The notes beneath the pieces are model-generated. The model was given only the letters and a program-made list of their open reading frames with translations, did no database searches and was not told where the DNA came from. A DNA stretch of 30,807 nucleotides, taken from Flavobacteriales bacterium. GTDB lineage: Bacteria; Bacteroidota; Bacteroidia; Flavobacteriales; Flavobacteriaceae. Both the position numbers and the translations under genes were made by a program. Below are positions 17,370 through 25,945 of the stretch, piece by piece; position 1 is the first letter of the stretch, and every line of letters starts with the position of its first letter. The stretch lies in NCBI GenBank assembly GCA_002747735.1, contig PDQE01000031.1, positions 1 through 30,807 on the forward strand. The letters run 5' to 3'.

Positions 17370-17377
17370 TATTTTTG
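17370..17377 (+). promoter_or_regulatory. -7 box of the metallophosphoesterase gene
   Basis: TATTTTTG matches TAnnTTTG and lies 11 bases before the ATG at 17389, which would give a very short leader. It supports a gene start near 17389 rather than at 17505. Confidence 0.42.
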
Positions 17378-17388
17378 GCTTTCGCCGA

Positions 17389-18263
17389 ATGATTAATGTT
17401 ATAAAAAGGCAAAAAAACTATCGATAAACCAAGATAGTAAAATTATCTTTTTTAGTGATATTCACAAAGGCGACAACAGCTATGCCGATGATTTTTCGCA
17501 CAATATGTTAATCTATCAAAAGGCCATTACAGAATATTACAAAGCCGGCTTTACCTATATTGAATTGGGTGATGGAATTGAGCTTTGGGAAAATTACTCT
17601 TTTGAACCCATTTACAAAGGACATAGCAGCACTTTTGCCTTGCTAAAAATGTTTTATGACGAGGACAGATTGTATTTGCTTTATGGCAATCATGATATGA
17701 TTTTTGGCGACCCCTTAGTAGTGGAAAAAATGTTGCATAAAGTGTTTCCGCCAAAAAATATTAAACAAAAGAAACGCCTGTTTAATTTAAAATACTATGA
17801 GAGCATGTTGCTGGAAGTAGAAAGCACCGATAAAACCATTTTTTTAATCCACGGCCATCAAGCCGATTGGTTTAACTATCGGTTTTGGAAAGTGAGCCGT
17901 TTTTTTGTGCGTTATTTTTGGAAACCCTTACAAAAATGGTTTAACATAAAAGACCCCACTTCTCCAGCAAAAAATTATAAAAATCTGATTAGTGTGGAGA
18001 AAAAACTCAAAAAATGGATTGTAAAAAACAACAATCAGATGGTCATTGCCGGCCATACGCATCGTCCCAGATTTCCGGACCCCGGCTTATTGCCTTATTT
18101 TAATGATGGAAGTTGTGTACATCCGTTTTCAATCATTGGCATAGAAATTCTGAATTTAGAGATAAGTATGGTAAAATGGCATACAAAAAAGGACAAATCC
18201 GGAAAAAATGAAATTGTAAAAACGGTGTTAGCAGGGCCACAACCTTTGGAAAAATATTGGTAA
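17389..18263 (+). pseudogene. Metallophosphoesterase, frameshifted in an A7 run
   Basis: A calcineurin-like phosphoesterase related to the UDP-diacylglucosamine hydrolase type. Visible metal-site motifs are GDGIELW, YGNHDM, IHGHQAD and IAGHTHRP. The first essential motif, SDIHKGD, is encoded at about 17454-17474, upstream of the first in-frame ATG (17505), and no ATG, GTG or TTG precedes it in that frame. In the neighbouring frame an ATG at 17389 reads MINVIKRQK and then shifts at the A7 run 17411-17417. One additional A would join both parts into a 291-residue protein of normal architecture. The open part 17505-18263 (252 residues) lacks the first metal ligands. Either the gene is truly broken (or recoded by slippage), or one base was lost in sequencing. 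Confidence 0.75.
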
Positions 18264-18332
18264 GTTTGCTCATTTAGATTTTCTAACGAGCATTTTTAGT
18301 AACAGCGTTTAGAAAACAGATTTATTTAAAAA

Positions 18333-18716
18333 ATGAAGTATTTACATATCTTATTGTTGATTAGCCTTTTTGCCTGTACCAGTAATACCAAGTTTAAAAA
18401 ACCGGATAATTTGATTGATAAGGACCAAATGGTAGCTATCTGGACAGATATTTATTTGGCCAATGGGGCAAAATCTGTGCGTACCAAAGATTCCGTCAAT
18501 TATTTAGATTATTTGCCACTGGTTTTTGAAAAATACAACATAGACAGTGCCCGCTTTAGTGAAAGCAATACTTATTACACCTCAACAATAGAAGAATATC
18601 TGAATATGTTTAAAGAGGTAGAAGCCAATATTAAAGCCATTAAAGAAAAATATGACCCTACTTCCGAGTTAGATTCTATAATTAACGAAGCTAAGGAACG
18701 GCAAGAGGAGGATTAA
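18333..18716 (+). CDS. DUF4296 lipoprotein
   Basis: A 127-residue lipoprotein of the Bacteroidetes DUF4296 family. The signal is short (MKYLHILLLISLFAC, lipid-modified C15). The family pattern KPDNLIDKDQMVAIWTDIYL is followed by EKYNIDSARFSESNTYY and a helical, charged C-terminus. Function is unknown. The gene follows the metallophosphoesterase by 69 bases on the same strand and could be co-transcribed with it. Confidence 0.88.
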   Translation: MKYLHILLLISLFACTSNTKFKKPDNLIDKDQMVAIWTDIYLANGAKSVRTKDSVNYLDYLPLVFEKYNIDSARFSESNTYYTSTIEEYLNMFKEVEANIKAIKEKYDPTSELDSIINEAKERQEED

Positions 18717-18758
18717 TATTATGATTTACACAATACCTTGCCGGAGAAAAAATGGACA

Positions 18759-19781
18759 TCATTTTTCTCCTATTCTATCTCTCAAGTACCGTTTGCAATT
18801 CTCCTTTACAGATACTTCAATTGGTTTAAATGTATAATCTAATGTTTTTTTTATCTTTTCATTACTAAAATACCTCTTAGTATGTGAAGATCTTGCGGTA
18901 TGTTTGGTTAATACAGGATTACGTTTGGTAAATAATCCGGTAAACCAAAACAAACGCCAGGCTATACTGCTCATCCACGGGGTTATTTTTATTTTTGGCC
19001 GAGATTTGCCAAACGCATCGGCAATGTTAAAAAATACTGATTGGTATGTTTTATTTTCACTTACAAGAATAAATCTTTCGTTTTCTATGCGGCTATTCAT
19101 CAGTAAAACCATACAATTTACCACATCATCTACATCTACAAAGCCCGTAATGCCTTCGGTATAAAAAGGAAATTTATTATATATTTTATCAAATATAAAT
19201 CCGGAGCCGGACTGCCAAAATCCTGAACCCAATATTACTCCGGGATTTACTATTACCACTGGTATACCTTCTTGCCCTGCACGCCATACTTCCATTTCTG
19301 CTCCGTATTTGGTAATGGCATAGCCGTGTTTTTTGTCCTGCTCTGTCCATTCTTTAACTTCCGTAGCCGGTGTATTATTTAAAGGAACACTTATTGTAGC
19401 TATTGAACTAACAAAACATAGCTTTTTTACATTATTTGAGATACATAGATTTACAACATTGGCGGTGCCATCTATGTTTATCTTTCGCATTTTTTTATAG
19501 TCGGTATTGCTAAAGGATATGAGGGCAGCACAATGATATACTTCGGTAATGCCATTATAGGCTTTGATTAAAGCAGGAATATCACTCAAATCAGCACACT
19601 GCCAGTCAATTTTTTTAAACAGGGCTTTGCTATTATTATCAGCATAATAAGAAAAAACGTGTTTAACACGTTCCAAATTACTGTTTTTTCGGTGAATAGC
19701 CCGTACAGGCATTCCATTGCTTACCAACTTATACAAGAGGTGTGCTCCTACTAATCCGGTACCGCCTGTAACTAAAATCAT
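18759..19781 (-). CDS. NAD-dependent epimerase/dehydratase (extended SDR)
   Basis: A 340-residue Rossmann-fold enzyme predicted to act on a nucleotide sugar or a related hydroxyl/keto compound. ILVTGGTGLVGAHL (residues 2-15) is the NAD(P)-binding glycine motif. YHCAALISF, FVSSIATI and the catalytic YAITK (Y154, K158) complete the active site, and VNPGVILG is typical of the family. I start at 19781, where the glycine motif follows directly. The frame is open for 57 more codons, but that stretch overlaps the divergent promoter region and has no homologous look. The C-terminal part (PWMSSIAWRLFWFTG) resembles flavanone-reductase-like members. The exact substrate is unknown. Confidence 0.9.
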   Translation of the reverse strand: MILVTGGTGLVGAHLLYKLVSNGMPVRAIHRKNSNLERVKHVFSYYADNNSKALFKKIDWQCADLSDIPALIKAYNGITEVYHCAALISFSNTDYKKMRKINIDGTANVVNLCISNNVKKLCFVSSIATISVPLNNTPATEVKEWTEQDKKHGYAITKYGAEMEVWRAGQEGIPVVIVNPGVILGSGFWQSGSGFIFDKIYNKFPFYTEGITGFVDVDDVVNCMVLLMNSRIENERFILVSENKTYQSVFFNIADAFGKSRPKIKITPWMSSIAWRLFWFTGLFTKRNPVLTKHTARSSHTKRYFSNEKIKKTLDYTFKPIEVSVKENCKRYLRDRIGEK

Positions 19782-19841
19782 AACTGTAAAATACAGAAAA
19801 AAATCTGTGAATATTGTTATAAAATTAGTTTTTATTTTATC

Positions 19842-19849
19842 TAATTTTG
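19842..19849 (+). promoter_or_regulatory. -7 box of the marC-like gene
   Basis: TAATTTTG matches TAnnTTTG and is followed by CA. A TTG at 19814-19816 is 25 bases upstream, slightly far for a -33 element. The predicted leader is about 18-24 nt. Confidence 0.48.
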
Positions 19850-19872
19850 CAAAAAATTTAAAAACAAAGCAA

Positions 19873-20451
19873 ATGGGGTTTGATTTAAAGGAAACGTTTA
19901 CTGCAACGCTGGTGTTATTTGCTGTAATAGATATTATAGGCAGCATACCCATTATTATAGATTTAAGGCGTAGAGCCGGGCATATTCAGTCAGAAAAAGC
20001 TTCTATAGTTGCCGTAATAATTATGATTGCTTTTTTGTTTATTGGTGAAAAAATTCTTAGGCTTATAGGCATAGACGTAAATTCTTTTGCGGTAGCCGGG
20101 GCTTTTGTTATATTTTTCTTAGCTTTAGAAATGATTTTGGGCATTCAGCTTTACCGGGACGATGCTCCTGAAACGGCAAGTGTAGTACCGCTGGCTTTTC
20201 CGTTGATTGCCGGTGCAGGAACTATGACTACCATATTGTCACTTCGGGCAGAATATGCCCTTATTAATGTAATCATTGCTATAATGATTAATTCCATTTT
20301 TGTTTATGTGGTCTTAAAACTTTCCAAAAGGATAGAAAATTTATTGGGAAAAGGAGGCATAAGTGTTGTGCGAAAAATATTTGGAGTCATCCTGTTGGCT
20401 ATAGCCGTAAAGTTGTTTGCGGCCAATATTCAGGAATTATTTAATAAATAA
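19873..20451 (+). CDS. MarC family (UPF0056) integral membrane protein
   Basis: A 192-residue inner-membrane protein with about six hydrophobic segments. The family marker PLAFPLIAGAGTMTTIL is in the middle, and the N-terminus (LVLFAVIDIIGSIPIII) matches the NPFGAVP-like first helix of the family. The start at 19873 is preferred: 52 extra codons to 19717 would overlap the divergent epimerase gene and carry charged residues unlike MarC. The family was once linked to multiple antibiotic resistance, but its transport function is not established. An oxidoreductase gene begins 11 bases after the stop, indicating an operon. Confidence 0.9.
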   Translation: MGFDLKETFTATLVLFAVIDIIGSIPIIIDLRRRAGHIQSEKASIVAVIIMIAFLFIGEKILRLIGIDVNSFAVAGAFVIFFLALEMILGIQLYRDDAPETASVVPLAFPLIAGAGTMTTILSLRAEYALINVIIAIMINSIFVYVVLKLSKRIENLLGKGGISVVRKIFGVILLAIAVKLFAANIQELFNK

Positions 20452-20462
20452 AAATTACCAAA

Positions 20463-21074
20463 ATGGATGATGTATTAATTATAGGCGGTGGGGCAGCCGG
20501 AATGTCGTGTGCCTTAGTGTTAGGTTCTGCGGGCGAAAAGGCTTTTGCTAAGGATAAAAAAATAAGTATAGTATTACACCAAAAAACATCACATTTGCAA
20601 ACAGCCTTATTTAACAATGTTTTGGGATTGAATCCCGGAACTACCGGAGCCGATATTTTAGAAAAAGGAAAAGAACAACTGCAAAAGTTGTATCCTCATG
20701 TAAATATTATAGAGAAACATCGGGTTATGAGCGTTGAAAAAAAAGGGGGTGTTTTTGGGGTTAAGACTAATAAAGATAGCTTTACAACAAAAATTATTGT
20801 AGTTGCTACAGGTTATACAAAAGCGTTTAATATAAAAGGTCTGGAACAATTTGTTATTCCGCATAAAAAAAGCAAACCTGAAAAAGAACGGGTACAATTA
20901 ATAAATACTGACCATAAAGTGGCAGACGGTATTTATGTAGCGGGTACTTTAGCCGGATGGCGTAGCCAGTTTTCCACAGCATGTGGTAGCGGGGCAGCAG
21001 TGGCCACCGATATTTTAACACTTTGGAACGGTGGTGTGCATATTAAAGTACATGATAAGGTTAATTTTCAGTAG
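20463..21074 (+). CDS. Small FAD/NAD(P)-binding oxidoreductase, thioredoxin-reductase-like
   Basis: A 203-residue flavoprotein. VLIIGGGAAGMSCAL (residues 4-18) is the FAD-binding dinucleotide motif, IIVVATGYTKAF the middle ATG motif, and DGIYVAGTLAGWRSQFSTACGSGA the C-terminal FAD contact. It has no CxxC redox pair and no separate NAD(P) domain, so it is not a working thioredoxin reductase. From recalled homologues, about 200 residues is the normal size in Flavobacteria, so it is not truncated. Its partner and substrate are unknown. It is co-transcribed with the MarC-like gene. Confidence 0.83.
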   Translation: MDDVLIIGGGAAGMSCALVLGSAGEKAFAKDKKISIVLHQKTSHLQTALFNNVLGLNPGTTGADILEKGKEQLQKLYPHVNIIEKHRVMSVEKKGGVFGVKTNKDSFTTKIIVVATGYTKAFNIKGLEQFVIPHKKSKPEKERVQLINTDHKVADGIYVAGTLAGWRSQFSTACGSGAAVATDILTLWNGGVHIKVHDKVNFQ

Positions 21075-21244
21075 TAGTTTTTATTGTTTAGTTGGCAACA
21101 TCACATTGGCCAAAAGCAAAGTGTTTTAAAAAAGTGAAGGTTGGAGGTAATTTTTTAAGTAACGGAATAGCACTAAAATCAAACAAACTGGTTCAATTTT
21201 ACATGAATAATTCGGGTTAAATACACACAAATTCATAAAGTTTA

Positions 21245-22139
21245 ATGAAGCTACAAACTAAATTTGATGTAAAACCGCAAGGAACAAGACAAATAGGCTA
21301 TTCGTCCAAAATTTTGGCATTGGGTTCTTGTTTTGTGGAAAATATAGGGGAGAAGTTGAGCTATTTTAAGTTTCATCAAAAAGACCACTAAACAAATTTT
21401 TTTTACGAAGGATGACTTGTTTTTCATAAACGAGCAGTGGCACTGTTTTGATGCACATTCCAGATTGAGTCATGTTGATAAATTGATGGCTTTAAATCAA
21501 TTAAATATTGCAATTGAGGCTGCAAACAGCTTTTTGAAAAACACCTCACATCTTATTATCACACTTGGTACTGCAAGGGTGTACAGGTATAAAAAATCAG
21601 GTAAAATTGTTGCCAATTGCCATAAGGTGCCACAAAACAACTTTACCAAAGAACTGTTGAGTGTAGAACAGGTAAGTAGTAGTTTGCAAAATATTATCAA
21701 AATGGTTAGGGCTATTAACCCCAATCTAACTTTTATTTTTACGGTTTCGCCGGTAAGACATCTTAGAGATGGTTTTATAGAAAATACCAGAAGTAAGTCT
21801 CATTTGCTATCGGCATTACATCAGGTTATTGAAAAAGAGGCTTATGCGTTTTATTTTCCTTCTTACGAAATTATGATGGATGAGCTACGCGATTATCGGT
21901 TTTATGCTGAAGACATGGTTCATCCAAGCCCTATAGCAATTAATTATGTCTGGGAAAAGTTTAAAAAAGCATGGATAGACAAGAACTACTTTACGATAAT
22001 GGACGAAGTAGATACCATTCAAAAAGGACTGGCTCATAGGCCAATACATCCTGAAGGCAAACAGCATTTGGCTTTTAAAGAAAAGCTATTACAAAAAATG
22101 GAAAATCTAACCCAGAAAGTACCTGCTATTACTTGGTAG
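21245..22139 (+). pseudogene. GSCFA-domain protein, internally deleted and frameshifted
   Basis: The N-terminal part starts at ATG 21245 and reads MKLQTKFDVKPQ...ILALGSCFVENIGEKLSYFKFHQ, including the family's GSCF motif, then stops at TAA 21389-21391. The rest continues in another frame from about 21399 (FFTKDDLFFINEQWHCFDAHS) to 22139, with all later family motifs (VANCHKVPQ, FTVSPVRHLRDGF, DELRDYRFYAEDMVHP). Compared with family members recalled from Flavobacterium, about 20 codons around the usual NPFGILFHP segment are missing, and their loss changes the frame. The C-terminal frame has only a TTG (21417), inside a conserved motif, as a possible start. The family's role is unclear. The 3' end overlaps the convergent rhodanese gene by 11 bases. 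Confidence 0.85.
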
Positions 22140-22446
22140 ATTGCAAACAACTGGCCACATTTTGCCATGGACCGCCGTTTATGGCATCTATATTATGGTT
22201 TTTTAGAATGGAAGCTGCACTGCCGCTTCTGGCACCGCTTCTGCAGCAAGTAACAATGGGTTTGTTAAGGTTTTTTATCTCTTCAATGTGGTTTTCTATA
22301 GTATCTAAAACTATGTTTTTTGAACCTGGTACATGTCCATCGTTAAATTCTGCAACGGTTCTTACGTCTATTACTACAGCTCCGTTGTCAATATATTCTT
22401 GAACTTTACTGTTCTTGTTTGAACCAAAAAAATTAAATAATCCCAT
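22129..22446 (-). CDS. Single-domain rhodanese-like sulfurtransferase
   Basis: A 105-residue protein with one rhodanese domain: VVIDVRTVAEFNDGHVPGSKNI near the N-terminus and the active loop TCCRSGARS, in which C68 (CRSGAR) is the persulfide-carrying cysteine. The adjacent C67 is unusual but seen in relatives. There is no signal peptide or membrane segment. It probably transfers sulfur in the cytoplasm, though the acceptor is unknown. Its end overlaps the GSCFA pseudogene tail-to-tail. Confidence 0.9.
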   Translation of the reverse strand: MGLFNFFGSNKNSKVQEYIDNGAVVIDVRTVAEFNDGHVPGSKNIVLDTIENHIEEIKNLNKPIVTCCRSGARSGSAASILKNHNIDAINGGPWQNVASCLQSTK

Positions 22447-22608
22447 GTTTTTAATTTAAAATTTTATTTGGTAAAAATAAGGATTAATTTTAAAATAAAA
22501 ATGTAATCCAAGTTACCATAATGCAATTAACAGGTATTTAAATTATCTGCAGTGTGACTTACAAATGTTTTTAGCCCTTCGGCTGCTATTTTAGGGTGTC
22601 TCACAAAT

Positions 22609-24123
22609 TTATTCCCAATCAGGCATAATGGCATTTTCAAACACTTTTTTCCTGTTGCCGCCGTTAGCATCCATTGTGTATATATTCTTTTGTGAAATAC
22701 CGTCATTTGAGGTATTTACAAAGATTACCTTTGCTTCATTAGGCGAAAATCTGGGATCCAAATCATTGGTACCATCTTCTTTATTACCGGATATATTATT
22801 TACCTCATTGGTGTTTAAATTGTAAGTAAATAGTTGGCTGTTTAACTGTCTGTAGGAAGCGTCTTCATAACCCGACACATCATAACTGTAGAGTAATCGT
22901 TGGTTGTCCACGGAAATATCCAAGCCACCTGCTGCACCATTTACGCCACTCAAAACAGTTTTTAACACGGTACCGGCCATATTTATGGTAAAAATCTTCA
23001 CGTTATACCCATCATTATTATTGGTTTTAATAGCGATAAAGCTCTCGTCAAAACTCCAACTACATTCTGTAATAAAGTTGCCATCGGTGGTTTTATAAAT
23101 TTCCTTTAGGCCACTACCGTCTTTATTGATAAGATATAGCTTGTTAAAATTAGCATAGATAAGCCTGTCTCCGTTTCCGGACCAGGAGAAATCTACTTCA
23201 TCTTGTTTAAATCCTTTTATTGGTACCGCCTGAGTCACTTGTTGGATATCGGAACCATCCGGATTCATTATAAAAATATGTGTTTCCGTATTAACAGTAC
23301 GCAAAAAGGCAATTTTGCCTGAGGCTCTATTCATTCTGGGCCGCCAACTGTTCTGGTCAGAAGCGGTAAGCGGAAAAATATTGCTGCCGTCAGCATTGGA
23401 AGAATAGATAATGTTGTTTCTGTTTATGCTGTCTTTTTTAACAAAAAAGAATCGATTATTGGGGTATTTATCTGTGGTAAAGGCGTGTACCGGTGATAGC
23501 ACATCTTCGTTTACAGCGTCGGATACTGTAATTTGCCAGAAGTATTTGGTTCCGTATTTTAGATTTTCCAATACATAAGTAGTATCGGTAAGGCTTTCTA
23601 CAAAAATTACATCGTTGTTTTTGTCGTTTCTTACGGTTACGTCATAGGTTAATTTGTCTTTTTCATCCGGATCTGTGGAGGCATTCCATACCAATTCAAC
23701 ACTCACGTTTTGACCTGTAGCATTGTCTTTCGGGCTTATGAGAACAGGTACAGATGGAGGTTTATTCAGAGCGGTTTCATCGTCCATTTCAAAGATTACG
23801 TTTACATCGTTGCTTTCGGTTACCGTTACCGGTTCTATTTTGGCTAAGTAGCCATCTTTTTCGGCTTGAGCGGAATAATCGCCTTCCGGAACGTCTTTTA
23901 GTACAAAATCACCGTTTTCATCGGTAAAAGTAGCATTGTTTGTAGGCGTAATGGTTACTTTGGCATTTTTTATCGGTTCAAAAGTTTTTGCTTCTACTAC
24001 ACGCCCGGTAATAGTACCTTCACCTACAACATTTATGGCATCTTCGGTACAATTGGTAAAAAACAATAAGCTAAATGTTAAAACGGATAATATGTTAATT
24101 ATTTTTCTCATGATAATTCCCAT
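22609..24123 (-). CDS. Curli-locus lipoprotein: CarboxypepD-reg, FN3 and TolB-like propeller
   Basis: A 504-residue predicted lipoprotein (lipobox FFTNC, C25 from the first ATG, C21 if the second ATG at 24111 is used). After the signal come a carboxypeptidase-regulatory-like beta-sandwich (about 35-112: ITGRVVEAKTFEPIKNAKVTI), a fibronectin type-III-like domain (about 118-215: PPSVPVLISPKDNATG, KYFWQITVSDA), and a beta-propeller of PD40/TolB repeats (about 220-504: SNADGSNIFPLT, MNPDGSDIQQVT, INKDGSGLKEIY, MDANGGNRKKVF). Its first ATG follows the csgG stop codon with no gap, so translation is probably coupled. There is no counterpart in E. coli curli operons. The location suggests an accessory role in curli secretion or anchoring, which is inference. 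Confidence 0.85.
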   Translation of the reverse strand: MGIIMRKIINILSVLTFSLLFFTNCTEDAINVVGEGTITGRVVEAKTFEPIKNAKVTITPTNNATFTDENGDFVLKDVPEGDYSAQAEKDGYLAKIEPVTVTESNDVNVIFEMDDETALNKPPSVPVLISPKDNATGQNVSVELVWNASTDPDEKDKLTYDVTVRNDKNNDVIFVESLTDTTYVLENLKYGTKYFWQITVSDAVNEDVLSPVHAFTTDKYPNNRFFFVKKDSINRNNIIYSSNADGSNIFPLTASDQNSWRPRMNRASGKIAFLRTVNTETHIFIMNPDGSDIQQVTQAVPIKGFKQDEVDFSWSGNGDRLIYANFNKLYLINKDGSGLKEIYKTTDGNFITECSWSFDESFIAIKTNNNDGYNVKIFTINMAGTVLKTVLSGVNGAAGGLDISVDNQRLLYSYDVSGYEDASYRQLNSQLFTYNLNTNEVNNISGNKEDGTNDLDPRFSPNEAKVIFVNTSNDGISQKNIYTMDANGGNRKKVFENAIMPDWE

Positions 24124-25521
24124 TTAATTAGTAGAGGCCGGTTTACTTTTTTTAAAACCTTTGCCCAGATAGAGATTAATTCCTACGCCAAACCGCCAAA
24201 AGAAATCGTCTCTTTTGCCATGAATGACATTATCTAATTCATCAGTAAACAACACATTGTGTTCGCCAAAAATTCTAAAGCCTAACTTTGGTGTAGGCAT
24301 GTATTCTATTCCTGCTCCGTATTGGAGTTTTATGCTGGGGTCTATAGAAGTTTTGAGCATTAATCCGCCTCCACCAAAAACATACGGTGTAATGTTGTCA
24401 TTTGGCAGGATAATATATTCCAAGTTGGCATCAAGCGAAGCAAAACGCTTTTCAAAAGCCTTTTTGTTTCTTAACCGAAATAAATTTATGGATGCGTTTA
24501 CGTTAAACTTAGGGCTAAACAAAAATTGTTTTATACCAAATTTAAAATTATAGTCAAATTGTGGTTTTGCGTAGTCGCCGTCCATAAGAGCAGTACCTGC
24601 GTTAAAGCTAAAAGCTGTAGCACTCCTTTTTTCTGTAAAGTTACGGTTAAACAATTTGGTTTCTCCGGCTGCTTTTTTTTCTTCTTCATAGCGTTTTTTA
24701 ACCAATTCTATCCCTTTTTCGCCTTCTTTGGGTTGCCAAAGTCCGTCTAAAATTCCTTCTATAATCAAATTTTCAACGGCTTTTTCAATAGCTTCTTTTA
24801 CGGCGAGCTGAGCCGGCTCGTTTTGGCTTACACCAGTTTCTATTTCCAATAGCCGTTTTATTTTTACATATCGGAACATGCTTACATCAATAGCTTGAGA
24901 TAGTAGTGTTTTAGATACATACACAGTTTTTAGCACTTTTCCGGTGGAAGTTGAAACGGCACGTAGATAAATAGAAATACGGTCTTGCCGATACTGAGCT
25001 GATGCTCCTGCACCAAAATATCTGGCTCCTGCACCTCCGGTAATAATATTGCTGTCATAAGAAATAATTCCGCCTTCTAACAAGATACCGGCAAAGAGCA
25101 ATGGTGGCAAATCTCCCGTTTCGTCCACTTTTTTGCCATTTTTTTGGCTGTATTGCTGCCGGGTGGAACGAATAATTTGCCTCTCGTTAAGCAGGTTACT
25201 TACGTTTTCGCGTTCTACCGGTACAAACCATCCTGATTCTTCCAATGCCCGTATAAGGATAGAAGTGGCTCCCTGAGTAACTGCAGTGCTGTAACTAATG
25301 CCGGCTTCTGTCTGTTTGTATTGCCCGGTTTGGTCTCTAAATTTATATACGCCCACTTCTATGGGTTGCTTAGGTGTTATACTATCTAAGTTTTCACTTA
25401 TAAAGGTATCTTCCCCTAACCGTGCCGGTTGTGTTTGTAAGGGTTGATTAAAATAAGCTGCACAACTTGACAATAAAACTAAAAGAAGAGATAAAATCCC
25501 TATTTGCAGTTGTTTAATCAT
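24124..25521 (-). CDS. csgG: Curli secretion channel CsgG with C-terminal barrel-like extension
   Basis: The outer-membrane lipoprotein pore that exports curli subunits. The signal ends at LLSSC (C20). The core matches CsgG: VGVYKFRDQTGQYK, STAVTQGATSILIRAL, VPVERENVSNLLNERQIIR, GGAGARYFG, YRQDRISIYLRAVSTSTGKVL. The constriction loop reads QYKQTEAGISYSTAV where E. coli has QFKPYPASNFSTAV: the eyelet Tyr is absent, Asn becomes Ser and Phe becomes Tyr (Y77). E. coli CsgG is 277 residues and this one 465. After a charged linker (about 270-300) come about 165 residues of alternating strands (FSFNAGTALMDG, PYVFGGGGLMLKT, QYGAGIEYMPTPKLGFRIFGEH, WRFGVGINLYLG) that look like an OmpA-type barrel. It starts 9 bases after csgF. 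Confidence 0.93.
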   Translation of the reverse strand: MIKQLQIGILSLLLVLLSSCAAYFNQPLQTQPARLGEDTFISENLDSITPKQPIEVGVYKFRDQTGQYKQTEAGISYSTAVTQGATSILIRALEESGWFVPVERENVSNLLNERQIIRSTRQQYSQKNGKKVDETGDLPPLLFAGILLEGGIISYDSNIITGGAGARYFGAGASAQYRQDRISIYLRAVSTSTGKVLKTVYVSKTLLSQAIDVSMFRYVKIKRLLEIETGVSQNEPAQLAVKEAIEKAVENLIIEGILDGLWQPKEGEKGIELVKKRYEEEKKAAGETKLFNRNFTEKRSATAFSFNAGTALMDGDYAKPQFDYNFKFGIKQFLFSPKFNVNASINLFRLRNKKAFEKRFASLDANLEYIILPNDNITPYVFGGGGLMLKTSIDPSIKLQYGAGIEYMPTPKLGFRIFGEHNVLFTDELDNVIHGKRDDFFWRFGVGINLYLGKGFKKSKPASTN

Positions 25522-25530
25522 TAATAGTAA

Positions 25531-25935
25531 TTAGTTTGGTATAATTATTTGTGTTTGTTCGCCCGTGGTGGTATCCAAAACATTTATAGATAAACCGGTA
25601 CTGGTAGGCACTATATCTACTACCAGGCTACCAAAAGTAAAAGTCCCTTCTGTAAAGGATTCATCACCAAATTGTCCTTTAAACAAGTCTCTGGAGAGTG
25701 AATTGAGTAACTGACGGTTTAAACTTTCTGTAAACCTTTCCAGTTCTGATTGTTGCTTAAAACTGTTTTCATCTTCTTCCTGAAGCTTGTTTTGGCTTTC
25801 TGCCGAACTAAGTAACCACTGGGCATTAAATGAATTGCCACCTACAAAGGACGGATTAATGGGTTTGTAAACCAACTCTTGAGAGAAAAGGCTCAAAGGA
25901 AGAGCAATAAGGATGAAAAAGAGTAATTTTTTCAT
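25531..25935 (-). CDS. csgF: Curli assembly component CsgF
   Basis: Binds CsgG at the cell surface and couples secretion to nucleation of the fibre. The start at 25935 gives a typical signal peptide (MKKLLFFILIALPLSLFS|QEL). The frame extends to 25962 but would overlap csgE and add nine residues before the signal. The mature N-terminus LVYKPINPSFVGGNSFNAQWLLSSAESQN is the hallmark of CsgF, the part that inserts into the CsgG pore in E. coli. The 134-residue precursor matches the family (138 in E. coli). It lies 10 bases after csgE and 9 before csgG. Confidence 0.94.
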   Translation of the reverse strand: MKKLLFFILIALPLSLFSQELVYKPINPSFVGGNSFNAQWLLSSAESQNKLQEEDENSFKQQSELERFTESLNRQLLNSLSRDLFKGQFGDESFTEGTFTFGSLVVDIVPTSTGLSINVLDTTTGEQTQIIIPN

Positions 25936-25945
25936 AACGGGCAAG

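Noticed and set aside
19717..19952. Extended N-termini of the marC-like and epimerase genes overlapping head to head
   Set aside because: The extensions overlap each other, carry no family similarity and include the predicted marC promoter. The internal ATGs fit the families.
21417..22139. GSCFA C-terminal frame as an intact gene with a TTG start
   Set aside because: The TTG is inside the conserved motif TKDDLFF, and the true N-terminus with GSCF lies upstream in another frame.
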